A stretch of DNA of 64,000 nucleotides from an uncultured Bacteroidota bacterium (GTDB lineage Bacteria > Bacteroidota > Bacteroidia > Flavobacteriales > Flavobacteriaceae), in assembly GCA_902595825.1 (NCBI GenBank), contig CACJRP010000001.1, positions 62,001-126,000 on the forward strand, read 5' to 3'. Made by a program: the position numbers and the translations under genes. Below, piece by piece: positions 19,142 through 28,887 of this stretch. The notes below the pieces were generated by a model. That model worked only from the letters and a program-made list of their open reading frames with translations, did not search any database and was not told the DNA's origin. Within the stretch, counting starts at the first letter, position 1, and each line of letters starts with the position of its first letter.

Positions 19142-19296
19142 AATAGTGGAAATTGATAGCTCCTTAATTTCTAAAAAAAAAAAATTAAAATCAATACCAA
19201 AAGATGTTTTTTTTTATTTTTTTTTTAGCATATTTGACTTATCTAAATTGAAAAAACCAAAACGTTATTAAACAAGAAAACTATATAGTAACATAA

Positions 19297-20724
19297 ATGC
19301 ATAAAACTGCTGAATCTTCCTGGAATAATTGTTTATCTTTTATCAAAGACAACATTCAGCAGCAAGCATATAAAACATGGTTTGAACCAATTAAACCATT
19401 GAAACTAAGTGATAATGCTTTAAGTATCCAAGTTCCAAGTAAGTTTTTCTATGAATGGTTGGAAGAACACTACATAAAACTTTTAAAAATTGCTTTGACC
19501 AAGGAGTTGGGTGAAACTGCTCGTCTTGTTTACGTTATTAAAATGGAAAATACTTATGGTAATAAAAAACCGTTTACTGAAAGTATTCCAAGTAACCAAC
19601 AAGAGAATTTTCAATCACAACAGGTCGATGCACCTCTAAATAGTCTTAACGGTCAGCTAAAGAATCCCTTTGTAATCCCAGGAATCAGAAATTTAAATAT
19701 TGAGTCCCAGTTAAATCCTAATTACAATTTCCAAAATTTTTTAGAAGGTGATTCAAATAGATTGGCAAGGTCAGCTGGAATTGCGGTTGCTAACAAACCA
19801 GGGGGAACATCATTTAATCCATTATTGATTTTTGGAAATGTTGGTTTAGGAAAAACCCATTTAGCTCATGCAATAGGTGTGAAAATAAAAGAAAAATTTC
19901 CCGATAAAACTGTTCTGTATATTTCTGCCGAAAAGTTTACTCAACAATATATAGAATCAGTTAAAAAAAATACAAGAAATGACTTTATCCACTTCTACCA
20001 GATTATTGACATCTTAATTATAGATGATGTTCAATTTTTATCTGGTAAATCAGGTACACAAGATGTTTTTTTTCACATTTTTAATCACCTCCACCAAAAC
20101 GGGAAACAAGTCATTATTACGTCTGATAAAGCTCCTGTGGATATGCAAGATATTGAGCAAAGACTTCTTTCGAGATTCAAATGGGGTCTATCCGCCGAGT
20201 TGCAACAACCGAATTATGAAACAAGATTTTCAATACTTAAAAACAAGTTATACAGAGACGGTGTGGTTATTGATGACGATATAGTTGATTATATCGCAAA
20301 AAATATAAAGAGTAATATCAGGGAGTTAGAAGGTGCTATAATTTCTTTAATTGCTCAATCTTCGTTTAACAAACTTGAAGTAACAATTGAATTAGCAAAA
20401 GAGATTGTAGATAAGTTTGTTAAAAATACAAAAAGAGAAGTCAGTATTGACTATATTCAAAAAGTAGTTTCGGAATATTTCCAGATGGATGTAGAAACTC
20501 TTCAATCAAAAACTAGAAAGAGACATATTGTCCAAGCAAGGCAACTTGCGATGTATTTTGCAAAAAAGTTTACCAAGGCTTCATTGGCAAGTATAGGGAG
20601 CCAGATTGGTAAAAGAGATCACGCAACCGTTTTGCACGCCTGTAAAACAGTTGATAATTTGTCTTTTACAGATAAGCAATTCAGAAAGTACGTTGAAGAT
20701 TTAAATAAGAAACTAACTCTTTAA
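19297..20724 (+). CDS. dnaA: Chromosomal replication initiator protein DnaA
   Basis: Initiates replication at oriC by binding DnaA boxes and melting the origin. The 475-residue protein has domain I (residues 1-85, including a KTWFEPIKP segment), a short Gln/Asn-rich linker, the AAA+ domain with Walker A GNVGLGKTHLA and Walker B LIIDDVQFL, and the C-terminal DNA-binding domain with the signature KRDHATVLHACKTV. A CATATTTG sequence at 19230-19237 resembles a -7 box but is imperfect. I see no convincing DnaA-box cluster next to the gene, so the origin is probably elsewhere. Confidence 0.97.
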   Translation: MHKTAESSWNNCLSFIKDNIQQQAYKTWFEPIKPLKLSDNALSIQVPSKFFYEWLEEHYIKLLKIALTKELGETARLVYVIKMENTYGNKKPFTESIPSNQQENFQSQQVDAPLNSLNGQLKNPFVIPGIRNLNIESQLNPNYNFQNFLEGDSNRLARSAGIAVANKPGGTSFNPLLIFGNVGLGKTHLAHAIGVKIKEKFPDKTVLYISAEKFTQQYIESVKKNTRNDFIHFYQIIDILIIDDVQFLSGKSGTQDVFFHIFNHLHQNGKQVIITSDKAPVDMQDIEQRLLSRFKWGLSAELQQPNYETRFSILKNKLYRDGVVIDDDIVDYIAKNIKSNIRELEGAIISLIAQSSFNKLEVTIELAKEIVDKFVKNTKREVSIDYIQKVVSEYFQMDVETLQSKTRKRHIVQARQLAMYFAKKFTKASLASIGSQIGKRDHATVLHACKTVDNLSFTDKQFRKYVEDLNKKLTL

Positions 20725-20725
20725 A

Positions 20726-21169
20726 ATGCACAAACCGGGAAATGTTCTTATGGTTTGTTTAGGAAATATTTGTCGTTCACCAATTGCCCAAGGTGTTTTT
20801 GAGAATATGTCTAAGAATTTTAAAATCAGTGTTGATTCTGCTGGTATTGCCAACTATCACATAGGGGATGCACCTGATCGAAGAAGCATTAATGTCTCAA
20901 AAACAAACGGAATTGATATAAGTACTCAAAAGGCAAGGCAGATTAGAACAAATGATTTTAAGAATTTTGATTACATTTTTGTAATGGACAATCAAAATTT
21001 TAGTGTTGTCAAAAAGCTCGCTTTAAACAATAAGACAAATTCCATTATACAACTTTTAAACGACCCATTCGAAATAGAGGATCCATATTATGGGGATGAT
21101 AAGGGCTTTGAGATAGTCTACGATAAAATCTATCAAGGCTGCAAAAGAGTATTAAACAATTGGAAATAA
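20726..21169 (+). CDS. Low-molecular-weight protein-tyrosine phosphatase
   Basis: A 147-residue phosphatase with the P-loop CLGNICRSP (Cys-x5-Arg) near residue 11 and the general-acid Asp in EIEDPYYG near residue 123. VDSAGIANYHIGDAPD is also characteristic. It starts 1 base after the dnaA stop and its end overlaps the next gene by 10 bases, so dnaA, this gene and the methylase form one tight unit. The physiological substrate, for example a capsule tyrosine kinase or arginine/tyrosine phosphoproteins, is not shown by the sequence. Confidence 0.92.
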   Translation: MHKPGNVLMVCLGNICRSPIAQGVFENMSKNFKISVDSAGIANYHIGDAPDRRSINVSKTNGIDISTQKARQIRTNDFKNFDYIFVMDNQNFSVVKKLALNNKTNSIIQLLNDPFEIEDPYYGDDKGFEIVYDKIYQGCKRVLNNWK

Positions 21170-21876
21170 AAGAATCAACACTTTATATAATTCCAAGTTT
21201 TATTGGAGGTAACGAAGGCATAGAACATGTTACTAATTACAACCTTAAAATTATAAATGAAATAAAATACTTCATTGTTGAAAGCGAAAAAAAATCAAGA
21301 AGTTTTATAAAAAAGATCTTACCAAATAAAAATCAAAATGATTTATTCTTTTTTCAAATAAAAAAAAATAAAAAATATGAAAATATTGGAAAATATTTAA
21401 TTCCCTTAAAAAAAGGGGAAAACATGGGGCTGATGTCAGATTCAGGAAATCCAGTTATTGCTGATCCAGGGGCAGCGGTCGTATATGCAGCACACATTTC
21501 AAAAATTAATGTAAAGCCTTTAGTTGGTCCGTCCTCAATTTTGCTTGGATTAATTTCATCTGGGATGAATGGGCAAAAATTTACATTCAACGGTTATCTT
21601 CCAATTAACGCGAAAGAACGAGCAAAGCAGCTAAAATATTTAGAGAAAAAGTCTATAAGAAATGATGAGACTCAAATTTTTATCGAAACACCGTATAGAA
21701 ACAATCAACTTTTGGCTTTAATTTTAAAAGTACTTTCACCAAATACTCAACTTTCAATAGCCTCATACTTAGATTCAAATGACGAAAAAATACTTAGCTT
21801 ATCAATTATTGAATGGAAGAAAGAAAAAATAAATCTCAACAAAAAGCCAACCGTATTTATAATAGGGACTCCATGA
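21160..21876 (+). CDS. Tetrapyrrole-methylase-fold SAM methyltransferase (RsmI-like)
   Basis: A 238-residue SAM-dependent methyltransferase of the class III (tetrapyrrole methylase) fold. GENMGLMSDSGNPVIADPG corresponds to the RsmI motif that binds SAM in 16S rRNA (cytidine 2'-O) methylases, followed by PLVGPSSILLGLISSGMNG. It is shorter than canonical RsmI (about 280), and this short version is common in Bacteroidota, so the rRNA target is uncertain. The TTG start at 21160 overlaps the end of the phosphatase gene. Its stop is 2 bases from the convergent mltG stop. Confidence 0.82.
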   Translation: MEIKESTLYIIPSFIGGNEGIEHVTNYNLKIINEIKYFIVESEKKSRSFIKKILPNKNQNDLFFFQIKKNKKYENIGKYLIPLKKGENMGLMSDSGNPVIADPGAAVVYAAHISKINVKPLVGPSSILLGLISSGMNGQKFTFNGYLPINAKERAKQLKYLEKKSIRNDETQIFIETPYRNNQLLALILKVLSPNTQLSIASYLDSNDEKILSLSIIEWKKEKINLNKKPTVFIIGTP

Positions 21877-21878
21877 TC

Positions 21879-22901
21879 TTACTTTATATTTTTTAACCAG
21901 CGTAGATAGATTTTTCTATGATAGTTGTGTTCTTTCAAACTTTTTGAGAATGAATGACGTCCTGGCTTGTTTGGATTTGCAACAAAATATAAATAATTAT
22001 GCTTTTTGAAATTTAATACTGCATCAATTGAAGAGATGTCCGGCATACAAATTGGGCCTGGAGGTAAACCAAAATATCTGTATGTATTGTATTCGGAGTC
22101 TAAATTTAAATCTTTAAAAAGTACCCTTTTGATAATCTTCTTATAGTTATTCTCTTTATGTTTTATTGAATAAATTACAGTAGGATCGGCTTGTAGTTTA
22201 ATTTTTTTATTGAGTCGATTCATGTATACTCCTGCAATAATTGGCCTTTCATCTTTAATAAAAGACTCTTTTTTAACTATTGAAGCAAGAATACTTACCT
22301 GTATAGGTGTTAAATTAATTTCTTTTGCCCTGGACAGCCTTTTCGTATTCCAGAATTTCAAGTATTCTGTGAGCATTCTTTTTTGAAAGTTTACTGAACT
22401 TGTATTCCAAAAAAATTCATATGAATTTGGTATGTACATCGAAAGAGCATTAGTGGAATTGAAGCCATTTTCCTTCAAAAATTTTGGATCTAAAAATTGA
22501 TTAATCAAATTCAAACTGTCCACCTCTAATTGTTTTGATACCACTGATGCTAAATTTTCAATTCTTTCCAAGTTGTTGAAAGTAAGTTTAATTGGAACAT
22601 TATTAACTCTTAAATTATTTATAAGTTCATTATTACTCATCGTTTCCTGAATTATATATCTTCCAGGCTTCATTTTCTTATTAAATTTTTTGAATTTGGC
22701 TGCTAATTTAAAGCTTGTTTTAGATCTAAGATGTGGGCCTATATCATCAAAAAAGTCATTAAAGTGGGTGTTTTTTTTTATATAAAATTCTAGTTTTTTA
22801 TTTTCAACTAAAATATTTGGCAAAAAGAAAAGCCACCAAAAAGTTATAATTGAGAGTGATGATAACAAAAATAAAGTGATGAAAAAATTTTTAAAACTCA
22901 T
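21879..22901 (-). CDS. mltG: Endolytic murein transglycosylase MltG
   Basis: Inner-membrane lytic transglycosylase thought to terminate nascent peptidoglycan strands. An N-terminal transmembrane helix covers about residues 5-30. A LysM-like subdomain is followed by the catalytic YceG domain, with ASIVKKES carrying the conserved Glu and KLQADPTVIYSI and YNTYRYFGLPPGPI completing the family signature. Length is 340 residues, as expected. The start overlaps the stop of the acetyltransferase gene by 11 bases. Confidence 0.93.
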   Translation of the reverse strand: MSFKNFFITLFLLSSLSIITFWWLFFLPNILVENKKLEFYIKKNTHFNDFFDDIGPHLRSKTSFKLAAKFKKFNKKMKPGRYIIQETMSNNELINNLRVNNVPIKLTFNNLERIENLASVVSKQLEVDSLNLINQFLDPKFLKENGFNSTNALSMYIPNSYEFFWNTSSVNFQKRMLTEYLKFWNTKRLSRAKEINLTPIQVSILASIVKKESFIKDERPIIAGVYMNRLNKKIKLQADPTVIYSIKHKENNYKKIIKRVLFKDLNLDSEYNTYRYFGLPPGPICMPDISSIDAVLNFKKHNYLYFVANPNKPGRHSFSKSLKEHNYHRKIYLRWLKNIK

Positions 22902-23412
22902 TATTTAAAATTTTTTGTAAAAATACTTCATCTCTATATTGACCATCAATATAATTCCAATCCTTCTTAATTCCAATCTCTACATATCCCAATTTCTTAA
23001 ATAAATCCAAACTAATTTTATTTTCGATTCCGACATTAACATACAACTGATGAATCTGCAAATCTTTTTTTGAAATATCTTCAATTAATTTAATTGATTC
23101 AAAAGCATAACCCTTCCTTCTGTGTACGCCATCAATAGCTATACCAACCCCTGCACGGTGATTAAGGGGGTCAAAGTCAAATAGATCTATTAATCCTACA
23201 GGATTTTTATTTCCCATACTTATAACAAAACGAAACTGTTTTTCAGTAAAAATATCATGATTCGATTCCTTGATATATTTTTCAAGGTAATATCTTGAAA
23301 ATGGTAATATTGTATAAGAAACATTCCACAACTTTCTATTGTTCTCAATTTCAAATAAAAACTCTAAATCATCTAATTCTAAAGCACGAAGATTAATTTT
23401 ATTTATCCCCAT
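22891..23412 (-). CDS. GNAT-family N-acetyltransferase (SpeG/RimJ-like)
   Basis: A 173-residue acetyltransferase of the RimJ/SpeG branch. It shows LRALELDDLEFLFEIENN at the N-terminus, an acetyl-CoA loop in IDGVHRRKGYAFESIKL, and the GYVEIGIKKDWNYIDGQYRDEVFLQK tail common to SpeG-like proteins. The start overlaps the dapF stop by 1 base and its stop overlaps mltG, so dapF, this gene and mltG are coupled. A spermidine or protein N-terminus substrate is possible but not shown. Confidence 0.85.
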   Translation of the reverse strand: MGINKINLRALELDDLEFLFEIENNRKLWNVSYTILPFSRYYLEKYIKESNHDIFTEKQFRFVISMGNKNPVGLIDLFDFDPLNHRAGVGIAIDGVHRRKGYAFESIKLIEDISKKDLQIHQLYVNVGIENKISLDLFKKLGYVEIGIKKDWNYIDGQYRDEVFLQKILNNEF

Positions 23413-24185
23413 TAGTATTCACCTTTAAAAACAAATCTGGTCGTCCCTTTAAGATAAATATTCTTGTACCCTGTCTGGCTAGTTTCAAATGAAATAACTA
23501 ATTCACCTCCCCTAGTTTGAATAATTATTTCATTTTCGGTTGTTAAACCCATTGCATGAACAGCAATTGCAACAGCAGTAGCTCCTGTTCCACATGATAG
23601 AGTTTCGTCTTCAACCCCACGCTCATAAGTTCTAATTTCAAATATTTTATCACTTATTTTATTACAAAAATTTACATTAGTACCATCTGGAAAATACCTT
23701 TTTGAAAAACGAATCGATGAGCCAGTTTTTTTTACAGACACTTTATTTAAATCTTTAGTCATTTCAATATGATGAGGTGAACCAGAATTTAAATATGCCT
23801 TGTTGTCAAATAAAATAATATCATCAATATTTTTCATCTTTAGGGAGACTAAATTTTTATTTGAAATTGTTACGGTATATATCCCCTCAGATGTTTCAAT
23901 TTTAGCAATTTTTTTAATAATCCCTAGACTTAAAGAAAAAGAAAAAAGACAACGAGTTCCATTACCACATAATGTGCTTGGTAGACCGTCTGAATTATAA
24001 TAACACATTTTGATATCCGCAACTGACGATACTTTTAAAAGAATCAATCCATCAGAGCCAACTCCAAAATTTCTGCTACAAATATTTCTTATTTTTTCAG
24101 GACTTAGTTTATAAATATTATTTCTGTCATCTATCAAAACAAAGTCATTTCCTCCTGATTCGTATTTTTGAAATTTTATTTTCAT
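23412..24185 (-). CDS. dapF: Diaminopimelate epimerase
   Basis: Converts LL- to meso-diaminopimelate for lysine and peptidoglycan synthesis. Both catalytic cysteines are present, in STLCGNGTRC (near residue 73) and in LSCGTGATAVA (near residue 198). GGNDFVLID at the N-terminus is also standard. Length is 257 residues, normal for the family. The ATG at 24185 is divergent from the DegP-like gene across about 96 bases. Confidence 0.96.
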   Translation of the reverse strand: MKIKFQKYESGGNDFVLIDDRNNIYKLSPEKIRNICSRNFGVGSDGLILLKVSSVADIKMCYYNSDGLPSTLCGNGTRCLFSFSLSLGIIKKIAKIETSEGIYTVTISNKNLVSLKMKNIDDIILFDNKAYLNSGSPHHIEMTKDLNKVSVKKTGSSIRFSKRYFPDGTNVNFCNKISDKIFEIRTYERGVEDETLSCGTGATAVAIAVHAMGLTTENEIIIQTRGGELVISFETSQTGYKNIYLKGTTRFVFKGEY

Positions 24186-24281
24186 TGAAGTCTGATAATT
24201 TATTGTTAAAATGGAGTTAAATCAAAACTTGTAAACTCAATACGAAGGTATTATTTATAAAATTTGTATAAAAATATTTCA

Positions 24282-25640
24282 ATGAAAGCTTATTTTATAT
24301 TAGGATTCTTAATTATTTCCTTTTTTTCATGTAAAAGTGAAAAAAAGTCAATTGATGTTTTTAGCGAACTAAATCCTAAATCGGTAAAGTACAACTATAC
24401 TGTAGACAGAGTTTCTTCTCAACCTGTAGATTTTGTTGAAGCAGCAAATAAAAGCATCGATGCAGTTGTTCATGTTAAGAACACCTCTGTTATTTCAGAC
24501 GATTTTTCATATTTAGATTACTTTTATGGCAGGAATAGAAGTCCACAAAATAGAATAGGAACTGGCTCTGGAGTAATTGTATCACCTGATGGTTTTATAA
24601 TAACCAATAATCATGTAATCGAGGATGCAACTAAGATAGAAGTGACAACAAACGACAATATAAGATACGAAGCAAAACTTGTTGGAACTGACCCTTATAC
24701 TGACATTGCTGTACTAAAAATTCAAACTAAAAAATCACTTCCTTATCTATATTTTGGTAATTCAGATAATACAAAAATTGGAGAGTGGGTTCTTGCCATC
24801 GGCAATCCATTTAATTTAAATTCTACTGTCACTGCAGGAATCATTAGTGCCAAGTCAAGAGATTTAAATAAATTAGATAGAAGGAATCAATCTTTTATTC
24901 AAACAGATGCAGCAGTAAACCAAGGTAACAGTGGAGGTGCATTGGTCAATTTGAATGGTGAATTAATTGGAATAAACACAGCGATTACTACTATTTCGGG
25001 TGGTTTTGAGGGTTATTCATTTGCAGTACCTAGTAATATAGCAAGAAAAGTTTTTGAAGATATTATCGAATTTGGAACTAATCAAAAAGGAATGCTTGGC
25101 GTTCAGGGATTTGCAATATCTCCCGAATTCGAAGAATTTATAAATGAAAATAATATTCAACAGACCGAGGGATTTTATGTAAGTAAGGTCTTAGAAAATA
25201 TGGGTGCTTTTAATGCTGGAATAAAAGAGGGGGATATTTTAGTTTCAGTGGATGACATTAAAATTAAAAAATTTTCAGATTTAACGGGGTATCTTGAGAG
25301 TAAAAGACCCGGCGACATGGTAAATATTGGATACATTAGAAATGATATTAAAAATTTCTTGAAAGTAAAACTAGAAAAAACTAAGACCGTTCAGTTTTTA
25401 AACATGACTCTTTCTAATTTGACAAAAAAAGAAAAAGTAGATTTAAAAATTAAAAATGGATTAAAGGTTGTTGAATCAGGGGAGTTTTTAAAAGGTCAAA
25501 TTGAAAATAATTCAATTTTAATTGATATAAACGGTGACGCTATAGATGCCGTTGACCAAGTTTTGCAAATAGAACCTGAAAGTGTTAAATGGATAACTTA
25601 TATTAATCCCAATGGAGAAAAAATTCGTTTACGCTTTTAG
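24282..25640 (+). CDS. DegP/HtrA-type serine protease lipoprotein
   Basis: A 452-residue S1C protease. I place the start at ATG 24282, giving a lipoprotein signal peptide with Cys in SFFSCKS near residue 17; a TTG 18 bases upstream would only lengthen the n-region. The trypsin-like domain has the triad His in NNHVIEDA, Asp in YTDIAVLK and Ser in GNSGGALVN. Two PDZ-like regions follow (about 255-345 and 355-450); the first has the LxxxGAFNAGIKEGDIL pattern, the second is divergent. It is likely an envelope quality-control protease, anchored by lipid rather than soluble. Confidence 0.9.
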   Translation: MKAYFILGFLIISFFSCKSEKKSIDVFSELNPKSVKYNYTVDRVSSQPVDFVEAANKSIDAVVHVKNTSVISDDFSYLDYFYGRNRSPQNRIGTGSGVIVSPDGFIITNNHVIEDATKIEVTTNDNIRYEAKLVGTDPYTDIAVLKIQTKKSLPYLYFGNSDNTKIGEWVLAIGNPFNLNSTVTAGIISAKSRDLNKLDRRNQSFIQTDAAVNQGNSGGALVNLNGELIGINTAITTISGGFEGYSFAVPSNIARKVFEDIIEFGTNQKGMLGVQGFAISPEFEEFINENNIQQTEGFYVSKVLENMGAFNAGIKEGDILVSVDDIKIKKFSDLTGYLESKRPGDMVNIGYIRNDIKNFLKVKLEKTKTVQFLNMTLSNLTKKEKVDLKIKNGLKVVESGEFLKGQIENNSILIDINGDAIDAVDQVLQIEPESVKWITYINPNGEKIRLRF

Positions 25641-25652
25641 ATTTACATTTAT

Positions 25653-26324
25653 ATGAGAATCGACATATTATCACTTTTCCCTGAAATAATTAAAAGCTCA
25701 TTAGAACACTCCATTATCAAAAAAGCTCTTAAGAAAGATTTAATTTCTATTAAATATCATAACATTAGAGAATATTCTAAAAATAAACAAAAGAAAGTTG
25801 ATGACTACCAATATGGAGGCGGAAGTGGTATGGTACTCATGATACAGCCCATTTATGATTGTATAAAGATATTAAAAGAAGATCGTGAATATTCAAATAT
25901 TATTTATTTGACCCCTGATGGAGAAAAACTAAATCAAAGTTCAAGTAACAAGTTTTCTTTATCAAAAAATATAATATTAATTTGTGGACACTATAAAGGT
26001 GTGGATCATAGAATAAGGGAACATTTAGTAACTCACGAAATATCTATTGGTGATTATGTATTATCTGGTGGAGAATTAGCCGCAGCCATTTTTTGTGATT
26101 CAATTATTAGGTTAATTCCGGGAGTATTGGGTAATGAGTCCTCAGCATTGACTGACAGTTTTCAAGATAATAGATTATCAGAACCTATTTACACTCGTCC
26201 AGAAAATTATAAAGGATTAAAAGTTCCAAAAATTTTAATATCCGGTAACAATAAAGACATTGAAAGGTGGAGAGACAAAAAATCATTGGAAAGGACTAAG
26301 AAATATCGTCCAGATTTGCTGTAA
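25653..26324 (+). CDS. trmD: tRNA (guanine-37-N1)-methyltransferase
   Basis: Methylates G37 next to the anticodon to prevent frameshifting. The 223-residue SPOUT enzyme shows MRIDILSLFPEI at the N-terminus, YGGGSGMVL, ICGHYKGVDHRI (knot SAM site) and EISIGDYVLSGGELAA. It is followed by rplS, the order found in many bacteria, but here a dedicated promoter precedes rplS. The gene is 12 bases downstream of the DegP-like gene and probably co-transcribed with it. Confidence 0.96.
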   Translation: MRIDILSLFPEIIKSSLEHSIIKKALKKDLISIKYHNIREYSKNKQKKVDDYQYGGGSGMVLMIQPIYDCIKILKEDREYSNIIYLTPDGEKLNQSSSNKFSLSKNIILICGHYKGVDHRIREHLVTHEISIGDYVLSGGELAAAIFCDSIIRLIPGVLGNESSALTDSFQDNRLSEPIYTRPENYKGLKVPKILISGNNKDIERWRDKKSLERTKKYRPDLL

Positions 26325-26362
26325 CGGTATAATTTAATAGATTAATATATGGCTATATAATA

Positions 26363-26393
26363 TTGTTTAGACAGAAAAATAATTGTACTTTTG
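26363..26393 (+). promoter_or_regulatory. Bacteroidota-type promoter for rplS
   Basis: TTG at 26363-26365 (in TATTG), a 20-base spacer, then TACTTTTG at 26386-26393 match the -33/-7 consensus of this phylum; the following C after TTTG is also favoured. The rplS ATG lies 19 bases beyond. A ribosomal protein gene is expected to have a strong promoter, which supports the call. Inferred from sequence only. Confidence 0.6.
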
Positions 26394-26412
26394 CGTTCTG
26401 ATAATTTGAGAC

Positions 26413-26763
26413 ATGAATGTTATTGTTAAAAGCATACAAGAACAGTTAGTTGAAAATAAAAATTTTCCATCATTTAAGGCGGGTGACACAGTGACGGCAT
26501 ACTACGATATCCGCGAAGGGGAAAAGGTAAGAACTCAATTTTTTAAAGGTGTTGTAATTCAATTAAAAGGTGAAGGTTTGAATAAAACCTTTACTATTAG
26601 AAAAATGTCGGGAACTATTGGAGTTGAAAGAATTTTTCCACTGAACATGCCCTCACTACAAAAAATTGAAATCAATAAAAAAGGAAAAGTAAGGAAATCA
26701 AGAATTTTTTATTTTAGAAAATTGAGAGGTAAAAAGGCGAAGATTAAAGAACGTCAATCATAG
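26413..26763 (+). CDS. rplS: 50S ribosomal protein L19
   Basis: Protein at the 30S-50S interface of the ribosome. At 116 residues it has the family motifs FKAGDTVTAYYDIREG, RTQFFKGVVIQLKG, FTIRKMSG and GVERIFPLNMP, and a basic C-terminal tail. It has its own promoter at 26363-26393 and is followed immediately by a hairpin terminator, so it appears monocistronic even though it follows trmD. Confidence 0.97.
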   Translation: MNVIVKSIQEQLVENKNFPSFKAGDTVTAYYDIREGEKVRTQFFKGVVIQLKGEGLNKTFTIRKMSGTIGVERIFPLNMPSLQKIEINKKGKVRKSRIFYFRKLRGKKAKIKERQS

Positions 26764-26765
26764 AC

Positions 26766-26789
26766 AAAGTCGCTTTTGCGACTTTTTTT
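26766..26789 (+). terminator. Intrinsic terminator after rplS
   Basis: An eight-base perfect stem (AAAGTCGC / GCGACTTT) with a TTTT loop runs from 26766 to 26785 and is continued by a seven-T run to 26789. It starts 2 bases after the rplS stop and separates rplS from icd. Confidence 0.85.
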
Positions 26790-26806
26790 AATATTATTTA
26801 GCAAAT

Positions 26807-28051
26807 ATGGTCAAAAAAATCAGAGTAAAAAATCCTATAGTTGAAATGGATGGAGATGAAATGACAAGGATCATTTGGAAGTTTATCAAAGATAAATTGA
26901 TTCTTCCTTACTTAGAGATTGAAATAAAGTATTTTGATCTAGGAATAAAAAACAGAGATTTTACTAATGATTTGGTAACTACAAGGGCTGCAGAGGCAAT
27001 TAAAAAATTTAACGTAGGTATTAAGTGCGCAACTATAACCCCAGATGAACAAAGAGTTCAAGAGTATACATTAAAAAAAATGTGGCGTTCTCCAAATGGA
27101 ACAATTAGAAATATTGTCGGAGGAACTGTATTTAGAGAACCTATAATAATGAAAAATATACCAAAGTATGTTCAAGGTTGGGAAAAACCTATTTGTATTG
27201 GAAGGCATGCATTTGGGGATCAATATAAAGCTACTGATATTGTAACTCATGGTAAGGGGACTTTGAAAATGACTTTTATCCCTGAAAACGGGGACGAACA
27301 TCTATCTTGGGAGGTATACAATTTTCAAGAAGATGGTATTGCTATGGCTATGTACAATATTGAATCCTCAATTTATGGGTTTGCAAGATCATGTATGAAT
27401 CAAGCAATTTCCAAAAAATGGCCGCTATATCTTTCTACAAAAAATACAATATTGAAGGCATATGATGGTAGGTTTAAAGATATCTTTCATGATGTATATG
27501 AAAATGAGTTTAAAGATAAATTTAAAAAAATTGGAATATTTTATGAACACAGACTCATTGACGATATGGTAGCTGCGGCTATGAAATGGAAAGGTGGTTT
27601 TGTTTGGGCATGCAAAAACTACGATGGTGATGTTCAGTCAGATACTGTCGCTCAAGGATTTGGTTCTTTGGGTTTAATGACATCGACACTTGTAACACCA
27701 GACGGAAAAACACTAGAAGCTGAAGCAGCACATGGAACTGTTACAAGGCACTACAGGGAGTACCAAAAAGGGAAACAGACTTCGACTAATCCAATCGCTT
27801 CAATTTTTGCCTGGACTCGTGGGCTTGCTCACAGGGCAAAAATTGACAAAAATTCAAAACTTAAAAAATTTTGTTTGTTGTTAGAAGAAGTTTGCGTAAA
27901 TCTTGTCGAAAAAGGTTTTATGACAAAAGATTTAGCTCTATTACTTCATAAAGAAAATTTAAATCCAAACCATTATTTAAATACGCAAGATTTTTTAAAC
28001 CTTATCAAAGACAATTTGGACAAAAAATTAGATTTTTTAGATAAAAAATAA
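26807..28051 (+). CDS. icd: NADP-dependent isocitrate dehydrogenase, eukaryote-type
   Basis: Oxidatively decarboxylates isocitrate to 2-oxoglutarate in the TCA cycle. The 414-residue protein belongs to the dimeric type II family shared with eukaryotes: [13 protein letters not shown] at the N-terminus, [40 protein letters not shown] (substrate-binding Ser/Asn/Arg), [28 protein letters not shown], and [12 protein letters not shown], whose His/Arg contact NADP phosphate. It lies between the rplS terminator and murQ. Confidence 0.95.
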   Translation: MVKKIRVKNPIVEMDGDEMTRIIWKFIKDKLILPYLEIEIKYFDLGIKNRDFTNDLVTTRAAEAIKKFNVGIKCATITPDEQRVQEYTLKKMWRSPNGTIRNIVGGTVFREPIIMKNIPKYVQGWEKPICIGRHAFGDQYKATDIVTHGKGTLKMTFIPENGDEHLSWEVYNFQEDGIAMAMYNIESSIYGFARSCMNQAISKKWPLYLSTKNTILKAYDGRFKDIFHDVYENEFKDKFKKIGIFYEHRLIDDMVAAAMKWKGGFVWACKNYDGDVQSDTVAQGFGSLGLMTSTLVTPDGKTLEAEAAHGTVTRHYREYQKGKQTSTNPIASIFAWTRGLAHRAKIDKNSKLKKFCLLLEEVCVNLVEKGFMTKDLALLLHKENLNPNHYLNTQDFLNLIKDNLDKKLDFLDKK

Positions 28052-28071
28052 ATCGTAATTAAATTACAAAT

Positions 28072-28887
28072 ATGTCATTCAGAAAAGTTACAGAAGAAGA
28101 TTCCATATACGATGACTTAGAAAATCTTTCTACAATAGAGTTGATAAATTCAATACATGAGGAGGATAAAAAAATTTGTTCTTCAGTACAAAAAGTTCTT
28201 CCATTAATTTCTAAACTTGTAGATAAATTGGTTTCTAAACTTTCAACTGGGGGCAGATTATTTTACATCGGGGCTGGCACAAGTGGTAGACTAGGTGTTT
28301 TAGATGCAACTGAATGTCCACCAACATTTGGAACACCTGAATGGAAAGTAACTGGAATAATTGCTGGAGGGACTAAAGCTCTATATCAAAGTATTGAACA
28401 TGCTGAGGACTCATCCACTCAAGCATGGAAAGAACTTTGTAATAAACAAGTAAACAAAAAAGATTTTGTCATTGGAATCGCTGCGTCTGGAACTACCCCT
28501 TATGTTGTTGAAGGCATAAAGTTATGCAACAAACATGATATTTTAACTGGTTGTATTTGTTGTAATTACAATACCCCTCTAGCAAGGTTTTCAAAATTCC
28601 CAATAGAGGTTGTGGTTGGTCCAGAATTCATTACTGGGAGTACGAGAATGAAAGCAGGCACAGCTCAAAAGATGATTTTGAACATGATTACAACATCAGC
28701 AATGGTGAAACTAGGGCACATTAAAGGAAATAAAATGATAGATATGCAAACAAACAATGATAAACTAAAAAAAAGAGCAGTAAGAATCATTGGAAAAATT
28801 TTGAATATATCTGACGAAAAAGCTTTAGAACTTTTCAAAAGATATGGAAGTATAAGAAATGTCATTGAAAATCAAAAAGCTAAATGA
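28072..28887 (+). CDS. murQ: N-acetylmuramic acid 6-phosphate etherase
   Basis: Cleaves the lactyl ether of MurNAc-6-phosphate to give GlcNAc-6-phosphate in cell-wall recycling. It is a SIS-domain protein of 271 residues with IGAGTSGRLGVLDATECPPTFG and IAGG, GIAASGTTPYVVEG, and GPEFITGSTRMKAGTAQKMILNM. It is about 25 residues shorter than the E. coli enzyme but the motifs are intact. The end overlaps the next small gene by 4 bases. No murK or anhydro-MurNAc kinase is visible in the window. Confidence 0.93.
   Translation: MSFRKVTEEDSIYDDLENLSTIELINSIHEEDKKICSSVQKVLPLISKLVDKLVSKLSTGGRLFYIGAGTSGRLGVLDATECPPTFGTPEWKVTGIIAGGTKALYQSIEHAEDSSTQAWKELCNKQVNKKDFVIGIAASGTTPYVVEGIKLCNKHDILTGCICCNYNTPLARFSKFPIEVVVGPEFITGSTRMKAGTAQKMILNMITTSAMVKLGHIKGNKMIDMQTNNDKLKKRAVRIIGKILNISDEKALELFKRYGSIRNVIENQKAK

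Noticed and set aside
19142-19296. Replication origin upstream of dnaA
   Set aside because: The region has AT-rich tracts but no cluster of DnaA-box-like sequences. Several near matches near dnaB (33764-33884) are also too weak to support an origin.
21879-22901. Loss of the MltG catalytic Glu, because the protein reads ASIVKKES rather than ASIVEKET
   Set aside because: The position that varies is the first of the two; the Glu of KES is retained. I judge the family-conserved Glu to be present, though this depends on memory of the alignment.
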